Shown: one piece after another, positions 34,345 to 44,121 of the stretch
Position numbering within the stretch: the stretch's first letter is position 1
How the letters are laid out: every line of letters starts with the position of its first letter
Assembly: GCA_964558465.1 (NCBI GenBank)
Contig: CAZLEF010000003.1
Span: 62,001-126,000, forward strand
From: JACJYC01 sp964558465
GTDB taxonomy: Bacteria; Bacteroidota; Bacteroidia; Chitinophagales; Saprospiraceae
Reading direction: 5' to 3'
Length of the DNA: 64,000 nt
Notes under the pieces: model-generated
What the model saw: only the letters and a program-made list of their open reading frames with translations
Told to the model about the DNA's origin: nothing
Database searches by the model: none
Translations under genes and position numbers: made by a program

Positions 34345-37300
34345 ATGAACGAGGTAAAAATTCCTTACAGACATCCGTTAGTGCGGGACGGCCGAAGCAG
34401 GGCTGACCGGCAAAATGCCGATCTGTTGCCGGAAAACGTCAAAATTGACGGCCGGGGCCTGGATGATATTTTGACCTTTATTTACGAGCTCTCCCGCCAG
34501 ATCAATTTTTTTGACGAACAGACCCGCCGTCAGGGCGACTGGCAAGATTTTTTCCGCCTCAGCGGACCAGTATTGCTGGCCGGCATCCGGAAGCTGAACT
34601 TGAAAGAGTTGGAGGCGGATTACAACCGCGCTTCCGGCGCTTATCTCAACGGTATTGACCGGGGCAACCCCAAACCACTCTTCGACCGCCAGTTTGAGAT
34701 GGCATTGATGATCAACGACTGGTTCAAGAATTTGCAGACTGACCCAAGTGGATTCCAGCAGCGGATACGCGATCTGATCCTGACCAATCTTCAGTTTGCA
34801 GTACAAAGGTTGATTGCGCTGGGAAAATCCGAGCCTGCTGCCGATGCAGGGTATCGCCTGTTTGAGCATTATGAAAGACAGCTATCTTCCAACGCCGTTT
34901 GGGATTTGAGTTATGACCGGGAAATTGAAATTTTACCGGAAATAATTCCATGGGGCAGCCGGAATCGTCAGCGCAAAGAATTGGAACGCCGGCTGAATGA
35001 AAATTTCCAGGTCTTTTTCCGGGCCCTTGAACAACTTCAAAAAAGTGTTGCTGATTTTTTACCTGCAAGCCTGGGGATCCTGGAAAAAAAACCGGCTGTC
35101 AATAGCGTCAATTCCGTTGTAATACCTTCAAACGAAACGGAATCTTTTCAAAAACACGAACCTCACCTGGGTTTGCTGTATGCTTTTCTCAAATTGTACG
35201 ATCAAGTCCGCGGAAACCTCAATGAGCACTCCAGAAACCACCTGGAATTCTTTTATAAAAGGGTGTTGAAGCTGAGGGAAAAGGCTGCGCGACCCGACCA
35301 GGCACACCTCGTTTTTGAGGTTTCAGAGCCTTTCACCGATCATCTCGTGAAAAAAGATGTCCTGTTTTCCGCAGGCGACGATCAAAACGGAGTTGAACAG
35401 CAATTTCGCCTGGATGAAGAATTATTTGTCCAAAAAACCCGGATTGAAAGTTTACGGACCCTGTTTCTTGACAAGAGGGAGGTGAAAAAAGAATTGAACG
35501 GTGAAGTAAAGCCTGTTTCAACCATCCAGGGCGCTTATCATGCACTGAAAGCAGATTCCGCCGACGGACTGGGGCTGGATTTCGCCGGGGTAAAACCGCC
35601 GAGCTGGCCTACCCTCGGCGCAGTGAATAGCCGGTTAAATGACCCGGTCACCGGATCGCCGGCGCCTTATCCGGATGCAAGGCTGGGGCTGGCTTTGGCA
35701 TCGGCTGTTCTTTATTTAAAGGAAGGTTACCGCCGGATCCGCCTGACCATCAATTGCACCATGCCGGATTACCTGAAGGATAAGCTTGCCAGGGACTTCA
35801 TTAACTTCAAACAAGCCCTTGATACGTTGTTCTATATTTCACCTCAAACGGTTGCCGGACTGATCGAAGGCGGACTGGATCCTGCAAGCCAAATACCCAA
35901 TCTCCAGGGCGCTTTCGGAACCGGCTCGAAAAATTCAAAAGGTTTCCGGCAGTTTACTTCGGAGAAATTAACAGGGGATCAACAAAGGGTCTTTGAACAG
36001 CATATCGAACGCCGGCTTGCTTTTAAAGCCGCCCTGACCGGAGAAAAGGGCTGGATCGAACCCCATGAAGTCGATATCAGCTTCGACCTGAACGAAAAGG
36101 GGTTAGGTGAATTGATCATCCAAATAGCGCTTGGCCCCGAATACCCATCCGTTTTACCCTTCGATCCTTTGGTTTTTGGTTTTGATCTGGGGACAAAAGA
36201 ACCGGTTTGTAAACTTGAACTGGATCCTGATCTGAAATTTGCCCTGGAAATAAAAGGCGATAATGAGTCCTCGTCCCTTCAGGAAGTTTCTGTTTACCAG
36301 GCTTTCCGTGAAATGGTTATGACGGATATCAATATAGAGGTATCGGTAGATGGTGTCCGGGATCTTATCGTGCAAAACAGCGACGGGGTGTTGGATATTG
36401 CCAGCCCCTTTCAGCCTTTTGGGGGGGCGCCCAAAACGGGATCTGAAGTGTATATCGGGAGCCGGGAGGTTTTTCACAAAAAACTGAAAGCTTTGAACGG
36501 TCTTCCAGGTCTGCGTTTGAACCTCAGTTGGGATAACTTGCCGGCCAGCTTTTTTGAGCATTACCGCATGTATGGGTTAGAAAAAGAGATTTTCAGTCAT
36601 CTTTATGAAGGATCCTTGCACATCCTGCATCAGGGAGCGTGGAAACCGCTGGACGCTAATGAACCCTTCAATCAGCCCAATAAAAAATTATTTACCGGCT
36701 TGAATTTTGAATGGATCGAAGACGGCGACCTAAAATATTGCCGAATTACCGACAAGGGAGTGCTGGTTTTAGAAGTGCATGGGGTTGAAAAAAATGATTC
36801 AGATACAGGCCTTGATCAGAGCAGCACCGACAGCGATTTTGGCAATATATTGTTTCTGGCGCTTGATGAAAAAAAATACGAAAAAGTAGAAGAAGGTGAT
36901 GATAAACCTTCCAGTTTTAAAATTAAGAGTACCAATGAAAAGATCTTTGCCCTTACCAGGGTCTATCCGGCTAAAACCGAAAAAGGCGTTGTTGCCGCAG
37001 AAATAGCCGGCATTCTGACCCGGACAAGCGTCTCCCTGGAGGTCAATGATTTTGCGGACCTGCGCGCCAATCCACGTGTGGAGCAATTGGCCCTGACCAA
37101 TGCCGGCAGGAATGGTTTTATCGCCCTGCGGCTGTTGGGCCCTGATTTTTTCCACAAGGTCTACCCGGAAGCATTTGCGCGTCAGTCAACTGCTCAGGCG
37201 CTGAGCCTGCAAATACAGACCATCCTGAATACCCAGGTTAAAGTTGAGGATAGTGTGATCAATATTTCCAGTATCCCCACCCCTCCCCAGGTAAAAAAAG

Positions 37301-38730
37301 CAAGATTCAGATCGATCCATGATCCAACCGAGGTCATACCAGGTTCCGATTCGGTTTTTGAAGACCCTGCAAAATATTCCGATTACGTAGCTGAGTTGCC
37401 GAATGAACCTTTTTCTCCTGCGCTGAATGCCCTTTCCGTCGATTACCAGGCGGAGGCCGGCGTTTATGAGATGGAGGCCTTTCACTTGTATCCTTTTGAG
37501 GAAGGTAATTACCTGAAACTCGACCTCAAGGCAGGCACACCGGTTGTTTTGCCCAAATTTGAGGACCCGGGGGTGGAAGGGGTGGAAGAAAAACAAGGCA
37601 ATCTGTTCATCGGGTTGACCGATCTGATCAGGGGAAATAACCTTTCCCTGCTTTTCCAGGTGGCTGAGGCAACGGCTGACCCGGACCTGGAAAGGGCCGT
37701 CCTGAGCTGGCATTATCTCAGCAATAACCAATGGAAACACCTGGACGATCATATTCAGGTGCTTTCGGACGGAACCAACGGCCTGCTCCAGTCCGGTATC
37801 GTCCAAATCGCCGTTCCCTATGATATCAACCGGAACAATACCATACTGCCCGGCCATCTTTATTGGCTAAAGGTTTCAGCGCCGTCAAGAGCTGCCGCAA
37901 CGAGCCAAACCATTGCGGTCAAACCCCATGCAGGGCGCGCTACTTTTGCCCCCGCTGCAGGCAATGACCTGGAACGCCTGGACACCCCCCTCGATGCGAC
38001 AAGCATCAGTGCGTTTATCAATGAAGATCCCCGCATTAAATCACTCAGCCAACCTTTTCCATCTTTTGGCGGGTGGCCCCCTGAAAAGGAAGGATCTTTT
38101 TATGTCCGGGTAAGCGAGCGCTTGCGGCATAAAGGTAGGGCTATTACCCTTTTTGACTACGAAACCATCCTTCTGGAGGCTTTCCCCAAGGTTTTTCGCC
38201 TTAAATGCATCCCGCATACCCTCCCCAGAATAGGCAAGGATCAAGACTGGGAACTGGCCCCGGGGCATATTACCCTGGCCGTTATACCCGATTTAAGAGC
38301 GGAGGAAAATGCGAACTTACTAGAGCCCAAGTTTGCAGTCGGCGCACTGCAGGAAATGGAACAGTATATGGTTGAGTTCTGCTCGCCTTTTGTCAGACTG
38401 CATGTTCAGAATCCGCGCTATGAGCGGGTTGCCATCGAGGCGAAGGTGTCGTTCAAACCGGGCAAGAGCGCAGAATACTACCGCAAGGAATTGAAAAAGG
38501 AAGTCACTGGATTTCTTTCGCCTTGGGCCTCAGGCCAATTGGACCGGATCAGCTTTGGCGGAGAAATATTCGGCTCCCATATTCTCAATTTTATGGAACA
38601 GCGGGAATACGTCGATTTTATTACTGATTTCGTCATGAAGGATGAGAAAGGAAAACAAGTGGATCAGGTGAATACGCGCTCGGCGCGTTCGATCCTGGTG
38701 TCGGGCGATCATTTCATTCAAGCTATTTAG
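34345..38730 (+). CDS. Baseplate J-like protein (Pvc11-like), very large
   Basis: A 1461-aa protein. The C-terminal third carries the baseplate J/gp6-like signature (KGRAITLFDYETILLEAFPK, then VAIEAKVSFKPGKSAEYYRK, then LDRISFGGEIFGSHILNFME). The N-terminal two thirds are helical and beta segments without a family match. It is much longer than phage gpJ, like the enlarged plates of Bacteroidota eCIS. It forms baseplate wedges with the next gene product, by family knowledge of Pvc11/Pvc12. It starts 20 bases after gp25. Confidence 0.88.
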   Translation: MNEVKIPYRHPLVRDGRSRADRQNADLLPENVKIDGRGLDDILTFIYELSRQINFFDEQTRRQGDWQDFFRLSGPVLLAGIRKLNLKELEADYNRASGAYLNGIDRGNPKPLFDRQFEMALMINDWFKNLQTDPSGFQQRIRDLILTNLQFAVQRLIALGKSEPAADAGYRLFEHYERQLSSNAVWDLSYDREIEILPEIIPWGSRNRQRKELERRLNENFQVFFRALEQLQKSVADFLPASLGILEKKPAVNSVNSVVIPSNETESFQKHEPHLGLLYAFLKLYDQVRGNLNEHSRNHLEFFYKRVLKLREKAARPDQAHLVFEVSEPFTDHLVKKDVLFSAGDDQNGVEQQFRLDEELFVQKTRIESLRTLFLDKREVKKELNGEVKPVSTIQGAYHALKADSADGLGLDFAGVKPPSWPTLGAVNSRLNDPVTGSPAPYPDARLGLALASAVLYLKEGYRRIRLTINCTMPDYLKDKLARDFINFKQALDTLFYISPQTVAGLIEGGLDPASQIPNLQGAFGTGSKNSKGFRQFTSEKLTGDQQRVFEQHIERRLAFKAALTGEKGWIEPHEVDISFDLNEKGLGELIIQIALGPEYPSVLPFDPLVFGFDLGTKEPVCKLELDPDLKFALEIKGDNESSSLQEVSVYQAFREMVMTDINIEVSVDGVRDLIVQNSDGVLDIASPFQPFGGAPKTGSEVYIGSREVFHKKLKALNGLPGLRLNLSWDNLPASFFEHYRMYGLEKEIFSHLYEGSLHILHQGAWKPLDANEPFNQPNKKLFTGLNFEWIEDGDLKYCRITDKGVLVLEVHGVEKNDSDTGLDQSSTDSDFGNILFLALDEKKYEKVEEGDDKPSSFKIKSTNEKIFALTRVYPAKTEKGVVAAEIAGILTRTSVSLEVNDFADLRANPRVEQLALTNAGRNGFIALRLLGPDFFHKVYPEAFARQSTAQALSLQIQTILNTQVKVEDSVINISSIPTPPQVKKARFRSIHDPTEVIPGSDSVFEDPAKYSDYVAELPNEPFSPALNALSVDYQAEAGVYEMEAFHLYPFEEGNYLKLDLKAGTPVVLPKFEDPGVEGVEEKQGNLFIGLTDLIRGNNLSLLFQVAEATADPDLERAVLSWHYLSNNQWKHLDDHIQVLSDGTNGLLQSGIVQIAVPYDINRNNTILPGHLYWLKVSAPSRAAATSQTIAVKPHAGRATFAPAAGNDLERLDTPLDATSISAFINEDPRIKSLSQPFPSFGGWPPEKEGSFYVRVSERLRHKGRAITLFDYETILLEAFPKVFRLKCIPHTLPRIGKDQDWELAPGHITLAVIPDLRAEENANLLEPKFAVGALQEMEQYMVEFCSPFVRLHVQNPRYERVAIEAKVSFKPGKSAEYYRKELKKEVTGFLSPWASGQLDRISFGGEIFGSHILNFMEQREYVDFITDFVMKDEKGKQVDQVNTRSARSILVSGDHFIQAI

Positions 38731-38742
38731 AATATAGGGACT

Positions 38743-41700
38743 ATGTCAAAATCGTTGACCATATCCTCAGAAAAATCGGGTTTTCCTGAATACCTCGACT
38801 GGCAACAATTGCGTAGCTCGGGCATCAAACATATTTCAGACCTGTCGGGGAAAATTTGGACGGACCACAATGTGCATGACCCGGGTATTACCATCCTGGA
38901 AATGCTTTGTTACGCCCTGACGGATCTGGGTTACCGCACCAACTTTGATATCCAGGAATTATTGGCGAAAAAGGATACCGGATCACCGGAGGATAATTTT
39001 TTCACCGCAGCAGAAATATTGGGTAACCTGCCGCTTACACAATTGGATTACCGCAAATTGCTGATTGATATCGATGGCGTGCGCAATGCATGGCTGGAGC
39101 GGGTCCTGGAAACGCCGACGGACCATAACGGAGCTTATCTGGTAGCCGATCTGGCTGCAGGCCGTTTAAAAATAATCGCGGCCAAAGACATCCGGGGCGA
39201 TATGCAACAAAAAATAAATATCAACGGCTTTTACAGGATTTACCTCGAACTCGAACAGATGCGCCCTGTTGTCAACCGCAATACCGGCACAAAAGCGGTG
39301 ACCAGGGAATCGGTGTTGCACCAGGTCGTCCAGACCCTGAATGAAAATCGCAACTTAGGAGAAGATTTTCTGGAAATCATTGTGTTGGACGACGAAAAAA
39401 TAGGTATTTGCGCTGATATGGAACTGATCGCCGATGCCGATCCTACCGCTGTTCTGCAAGATATTTTTTCCAGGGTTCAGGATTTTTTATCGCCTTCCAT
39501 TCCCTTCTATACCCTTTCGGAGATGCTCGATAAAAAGAAAACACCCGAGCAGATCTTTGAGGGCCGCCCGCTTTGCCGCAAAAGCCACGGCTTTATTGAT
39601 ACCGAAAGCCTGATGCAAATGAAGCAACGTACCCAACTTAATGCCTCCGATTTGTACCAGGAGATCCTGAAAGACCCCCGTATAAAAGCAATTCGAAATT
39701 TAACCCTTTCAAGTTCCTGGAAAAGCCCCGACGGCGGGGAAGTTACCCAGAAGGGGAAGGAATGGGTGTTGGAATTGCATCCGGAGCGCCACCGCGCGGT
39801 GTTATCACCCGACCATTGCTCGATCAAATTTTTCAAGAACCTTTTAACCATGCGCGTGGATGAAAAACGCGCAAAAACCGTTTTTGAAAACCGCCTGTTC
39901 AATTTTAAAAAAGCGCTGCTGCCGGACGCCGAACTGGATATTGCCATTCCCTCGGCAGCCTTCCGGGATTTAGAGGATTACCATTCCGTACAGCATGATT
40001 TCCCGTTGGTTTATGGCATTGGCGAAGGCGACCTGGGCGCCGACAGCCCGGTGAAACGAAAGGCACAGGCAAAACAATTACAGGCTTACCTCACCTTTTT
40101 TGATCAACTGCTGGCCAATTACCTGGCCCAACTTGGCAACTTGCGGAAACTTTTTTCTTTCCGGCTTTCAGGGCCTCAAAATGCTACTTATTTCAGCCAG
40201 CCGCTTCGGGACACCCCCATGGGGCCGGATCTGATCCGGTATTTTAGTACGGGCCCCGGGCGAAAATACATCCCGGACCCCGCTATCTTATACGAAGACA
40301 GGGAGCGGATTGCAGATTCGTCAACCGGCCCATTCCCTTCTCCTGAAGAAAGGGACGAACGTGTCAGACAAATCATCCGGGCTTTTCAAAACCGTAAGGT
40401 CAAAACCTTTGTGCCGGAGGAAGGCGTTATTTCCGGGAAAAACTATGTTTTGGGCCCCTGGGTGATCAAAAGCCAGGCGGATGAAGACCTGCTTACCGGA
40501 AAGCGGTGGTTCACGGCGCCCATAACCGCCCCTGACAATGCAGCCGCTGTTTTGGCAGCCAGAAACGCTGCGCGGTCAGAAGCGATAGCCGAGGTTGAAG
40601 CGCTGATGATGATGAAGATTTCCCATCAACATTTTTTCAATACCTACCAGGATGTATTATTGAATGAAAACGGAGATTATAAACACGAGCATTCTTTTGA
40701 ATTGATTTATTATCCTGCGGATTATTTCTCCCTGTTGCAAACCCTGGCCGAGGACCAGCCAACCTATCAGCATCGCCGCAATCATTTTCTGAACCATTTA
40801 CTCGCCCGTTTCGCAGAACAGTTTACGGAATATACTTTGCTGATGTATGCGCTGGATAAAGAGGGTGGGGCGGAACCTGAGATCATCAAAGACAAAGAGA
40901 CGTTTCTCCAAAACTATCCTTTGATCAGCCGGAACCGGGGAAGCGGCTTTGATTATTCTGCCGGTTTTCCGACCGATTCCTGCCTTCCGCTTCCGTTCGG
41001 GATGCTGGAAGGAGAGCCCCGGGTAAATATTTGTCAGCCCAAAGGAACGGAAGTCAAAGGAACCTGTTTTTTCCAGTTGGCCCGCCAGACTGACCATCAA
41101 CCCGTGTTTGTGAGCTGCCGCCGGGATTACACCTTTGATGCTGCCGAAGCTGAAGCCGAACGGATCATTAGTCATTTTCGCCAGGATCAACCATCGGAGG
41201 AATATCAACTCAGGAGCCGGATCTCGGAAGACCAGACCCGGAATTGCCTGGTCATTGTCCGAAGAACAGAATGTACCCTGGTTTTAAGCCAGGAAAATGA
41301 ACAGGGCGAACTACTGAAAAATGAAACCATAGAAGAAATCGTTGCCATTTATACAGCCTCTTTCCCGCTGGAAAATTCCCGTAAAGCCCGTGTTAATAAT
41401 GCCATCGATGCAAAGATGGAAGAGATCCTGGCTTTTTTTAGGAATGATCAAATGGCTGCAAGGACAAAAAATGGTGACAATACCTCGGGCCTGGAACGGC
41501 GGGTAGCTGCCCTGATGGGATTGGAAACCTGGCAAAGAAGGGACCTTGGCTTCCTGAAACAAGAACTCGAAACGGAAAAGGTTTATGGATTCCGGATTGC
41601 CCTAACCGGGCAAAACGGAAAAGTGTTATTAGAAAGCCGTCAACAAAGTTATACGGAAAGTAAAGCTGCTGAAAAAGCCAACGAGATTCTGATGCGACTG

Positions 41701-44106
41701 CAGGGCGATTGGGAAAATCCACATTACCGGCTGGTCCATCTACCGGATTATACCCCTACCGAATACGTCCTGGGAATCGGAATTGTGAAGGATCCAAACG
41801 GTAAAAAACTTTTAATGGCGGTGCATCCCAATACCTTTGGAACGGAAGCCGAAAGAAAAATCCATTTTGAACAAATCAAAGAGGCCATCATCAACAGGCA
41901 GGTTACGGTTGAAATTTTCAAAGCGGAACAAATTCCATTTATCGACCTCTTCAATGAAGAAGGCGAAAAAATTCTTACCGGGTTGATCAGCCTGAGAGAC
42001 CTGGAGGCGATCGGGCAAGCCGTTGAAGATTCCGGCGGGGAATTGAACCTGGAAATACTTCTGCGCGAAAAGGCAAACGGATTTCTGCGGAAGATCGGAC
42101 AAAAAGAAGTGGAATCTTTGTTTTTTGTCGATCCCTTCCACAAAGAATACTACGATTTTCACCTGGTCAACCCGTCTTTCCATGTGGCCTCGCATCCGCG
42201 TATTTACCAACATAAGTCCTTGCGGGAGAAAGCCAGGGATGAAATGTTCAACAATTACCTGAATACCCCACCGCAAAACCTGGCGATGACGGAGGTATCC
42301 TGGGAGAGCGGGGCGTCCGATCCGCAATCCCCGCCGCCTGTTGTCGTCTGGTCTGTCAGGGTTAAAGCCCCGCTGGCCGGTGGCGGCCCTGCTGTGGAAT
42401 TTCTGGAAAGCGCCCATCCGCTTTCCGTTTCGATCGACATCAATCGGTTCATCAAGAGTTATGCTGAGGATATCAACATGGCCTCGAGGGACAAAAATAT
42501 TTTTAAAGTAGAACAGGATGTAGGGGGCAGCGGAAAATTCGCCGTATACCTGCAGGTGGAGAACAATTCTTCCGACAGGGATAAACTATACTTCCGCCTC
42601 CCGGGCCTGTTCAATACCCGGGCGGAAGCGGTGACCAGGGTCAATGAGATCGCCAACCGTCCGCCGGGACCTGTGGGTATTTCCCTGCAGGCGTCCAACA
42701 TCGGCGAACCCGAAAGAAAACGCTTGCACCTTCTCGACATGAATCCTCCGGGCGGAGAGCGGAAGGATTTTTTGCACAGCCTCGAATACTATACGTCGGA
42801 GCAGTCTGAGGACCTGTTCAACCGTTATTATTTCCAGGTAATGGAGGCTGCCCGGGAATTCGATTATTATACCATCGAATGGGATGATGATTCGGACGCC
42901 TATGTGGTTTATCTGAACGTTCCGGAAGGTCCGTCAGGCGATCCCCTGAGGTTCAGGTACCCTGCCGGCTTCAGTTCCCAGGTAAAGGCAGAAAAAAAAG
43001 CAGAGTATGTCCGTCAAAGAGCCCGGCTTTTTCCGGTTGCTCGCAGGGAAAATGATTTCATCTTTTTTATGTACCCGAATGAACCCTTGTCCGACTTCGG
43101 CAAGGAACGGGAACGGGTAGACCACAGCCGGATATGGAACCTGGAGTGGGAAGACAGGATAATGTGGGAATCTTTAACCACCTTTAAAACCATTGGCGAA
43201 ACCTTGCTGGCTTACCGGGGCCCCCTGGATGAAAATGGGGAAATTGATATCCGACCGCTCCTCCCGAACGGAAATCCCCCTGAAAATCCATCCTTCCTGG
43301 AACGCCTGTTGGATAAACGAAATTACTGGAGAACCGAAAACCAGGATAACAAAGGCGACCGTGATGACATAGGACCCTTCAACCTCGAAATTATCGATCC
43401 GGCGCAAGTAGTGGCAGTCACACCCCCAAAGGCGCTCAATGATCTGGAAAACCTTGATTTTGTTACTTCGGAAACGTTGGAAGATGTCGGATTTTACCGC
43501 CTGGTCAGAGACCGCAAAGAAGCGTTTGACGAAGTGATGCAATTTTTGAATCGCGAAGGTTTCCACGTTGTAGAACATATCCTTTTAAGCCCCAAAATAA
43601 AGGCTGAAAATCCGGCCGGTGTCCAGGGGATTTACCGGAATAAAACAGGGAATACCCTGGAGTTGGATAAGGCATTGATTAACAGCATGCAAATTTGCCC
43701 TGCCCCGGATCCTTTGGAACTGCCGCTAACCCCCGACACGTATATCCCCCTGGCGGATCCTTTTTCTTCCTGGGTAACAGTGGTGCTGCCTTTCTGGCCT
43801 GTTCGTTTTCAAAATACCAGCTTCCGCGAATTTTTCGAGAGCACCATTCGCAAAGAAACGCCCGCCCATATCGCTTTGCGCATATTATGGGTAGACCCCC
43901 GGGATATGGAAATTTTTGAAACGGTTTACAGAAACTGGCTGAAGGCCTTGTATCTGCAAAGTGAAAGCCTGATGGACCGACGAAATGAACTGGTGGAGGC
44001 GCTTTTTTCCCTGACCAATGTGTACCCGGGGGAAAGCTTGCTCTTGGGCAGCGAAAGTGATACCGAAGCAGAAAATATTGTATTAGATTTCTCCAAATTA
44101 TTATAG
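38743..44106 (+). CDS. Second giant baseplate protein (Pvc12-like)
   Basis: A 1787-aa protein. The N-terminus (FPEYLDWQQLRSSGIKHISD, then TDHNVHDPGITILEMLCYAL, then DLGYRTNFDIQELL) matches eCIS Pvc12-type plate proteins. The middle holds several short alpha/beta units that look alike (near residues 772-815, 946-988, 1265-1306 and 1386-1428), each with a hydrophobic strand followed by an A/E-rich helix. The C-terminus (REGFHVVEHILLSPK, HIALRILWVDPRDME) is again typical of this family. It lies 12 bases after the J-like gene. Confidence 0.85.
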   Translation: MSKSLTISSEKSGFPEYLDWQQLRSSGIKHISDLSGKIWTDHNVHDPGITILEMLCYALTDLGYRTNFDIQELLAKKDTGSPEDNFFTAAEILGNLPLTQLDYRKLLIDIDGVRNAWLERVLETPTDHNGAYLVADLAAGRLKIIAAKDIRGDMQQKININGFYRIYLELEQMRPVVNRNTGTKAVTRESVLHQVVQTLNENRNLGEDFLEIIVLDDEKIGICADMELIADADPTAVLQDIFSRVQDFLSPSIPFYTLSEMLDKKKTPEQIFEGRPLCRKSHGFIDTESLMQMKQRTQLNASDLYQEILKDPRIKAIRNLTLSSSWKSPDGGEVTQKGKEWVLELHPERHRAVLSPDHCSIKFFKNLLTMRVDEKRAKTVFENRLFNFKKALLPDAELDIAIPSAAFRDLEDYHSVQHDFPLVYGIGEGDLGADSPVKRKAQAKQLQAYLTFFDQLLANYLAQLGNLRKLFSFRLSGPQNATYFSQPLRDTPMGPDLIRYFSTGPGRKYIPDPAILYEDRERIADSSTGPFPSPEERDERVRQIIRAFQNRKVKTFVPEEGVISGKNYVLGPWVIKSQADEDLLTGKRWFTAPITAPDNAAAVLAARNAARSEAIAEVEALMMMKISHQHFFNTYQDVLLNENGDYKHEHSFELIYYPADYFSLLQTLAEDQPTYQHRRNHFLNHLLARFAEQFTEYTLLMYALDKEGGAEPEIIKDKETFLQNYPLISRNRGSGFDYSAGFPTDSCLPLPFGMLEGEPRVNICQPKGTEVKGTCFFQLARQTDHQPVFVSCRRDYTFDAAEAEAERIISHFRQDQPSEEYQLRSRISEDQTRNCLVIVRRTECTLVLSQENEQGELLKNETIEEIVAIYTASFPLENSRKARVNNAIDAKMEEILAFFRNDQMAARTKNGDNTSGLERRVAALMGLETWQRRDLGFLKQELETEKVYGFRIALTGQNGKVLLESRQQSYTESKAAEKANEILMRLQGDWENPHYRLVHLPDYTPTEYVLGIGIVKDPNGKKLLMAVHPNTFGTEAERKIHFEQIKEAIINRQVTVEIFKAEQIPFIDLFNEEGEKILTGLISLRDLEAIGQAVEDSGGELNLEILLREKANGFLRKIGQKEVESLFFVDPFHKEYYDFHLVNPSFHVASHPRIYQHKSLREKARDEMFNNYLNTPPQNLAMTEVSWESGASDPQSPPPVVVWSVRVKAPLAGGGPAVEFLESAHPLSVSIDINRFIKSYAEDINMASRDKNIFKVEQDVGGSGKFAVYLQVENNSSDRDKLYFRLPGLFNTRAEAVTRVNEIANRPPGPVGISLQASNIGEPERKRLHLLDMNPPGGERKDFLHSLEYYTSEQSEDLFNRYYFQVMEAAREFDYYTIEWDDDSDAYVVYLNVPEGPSGDPLRFRYPAGFSSQVKAEKKAEYVRQRARLFPVARRENDFIFFMYPNEPLSDFGKERERVDHSRIWNLEWEDRIMWESLTTFKTIGETLLAYRGPLDENGEIDIRPLLPNGNPPENPSFLERLLDKRNYWRTENQDNKGDRDDIGPFNLEIIDPAQVVAVTPPKALNDLENLDFVTSETLEDVGFYRLVRDRKEAFDEVMQFLNREGFHVVEHILLSPKIKAENPAGVQGIYRNKTGNTLELDKALINSMQICPAPDPLELPLTPDTYIPLADPFSSWVTVVLPFWPVRFQNTSFREFFESTIRKETPAHIALRILWVDPRDMEIFETVYRNWLKALYLQSESLMDRRNELVEALFSLTNVYPGESLLLGSESDTEAENIVLDFSKLL

Positions 44107-44121
44107 AAAAATCCAGGTGAG

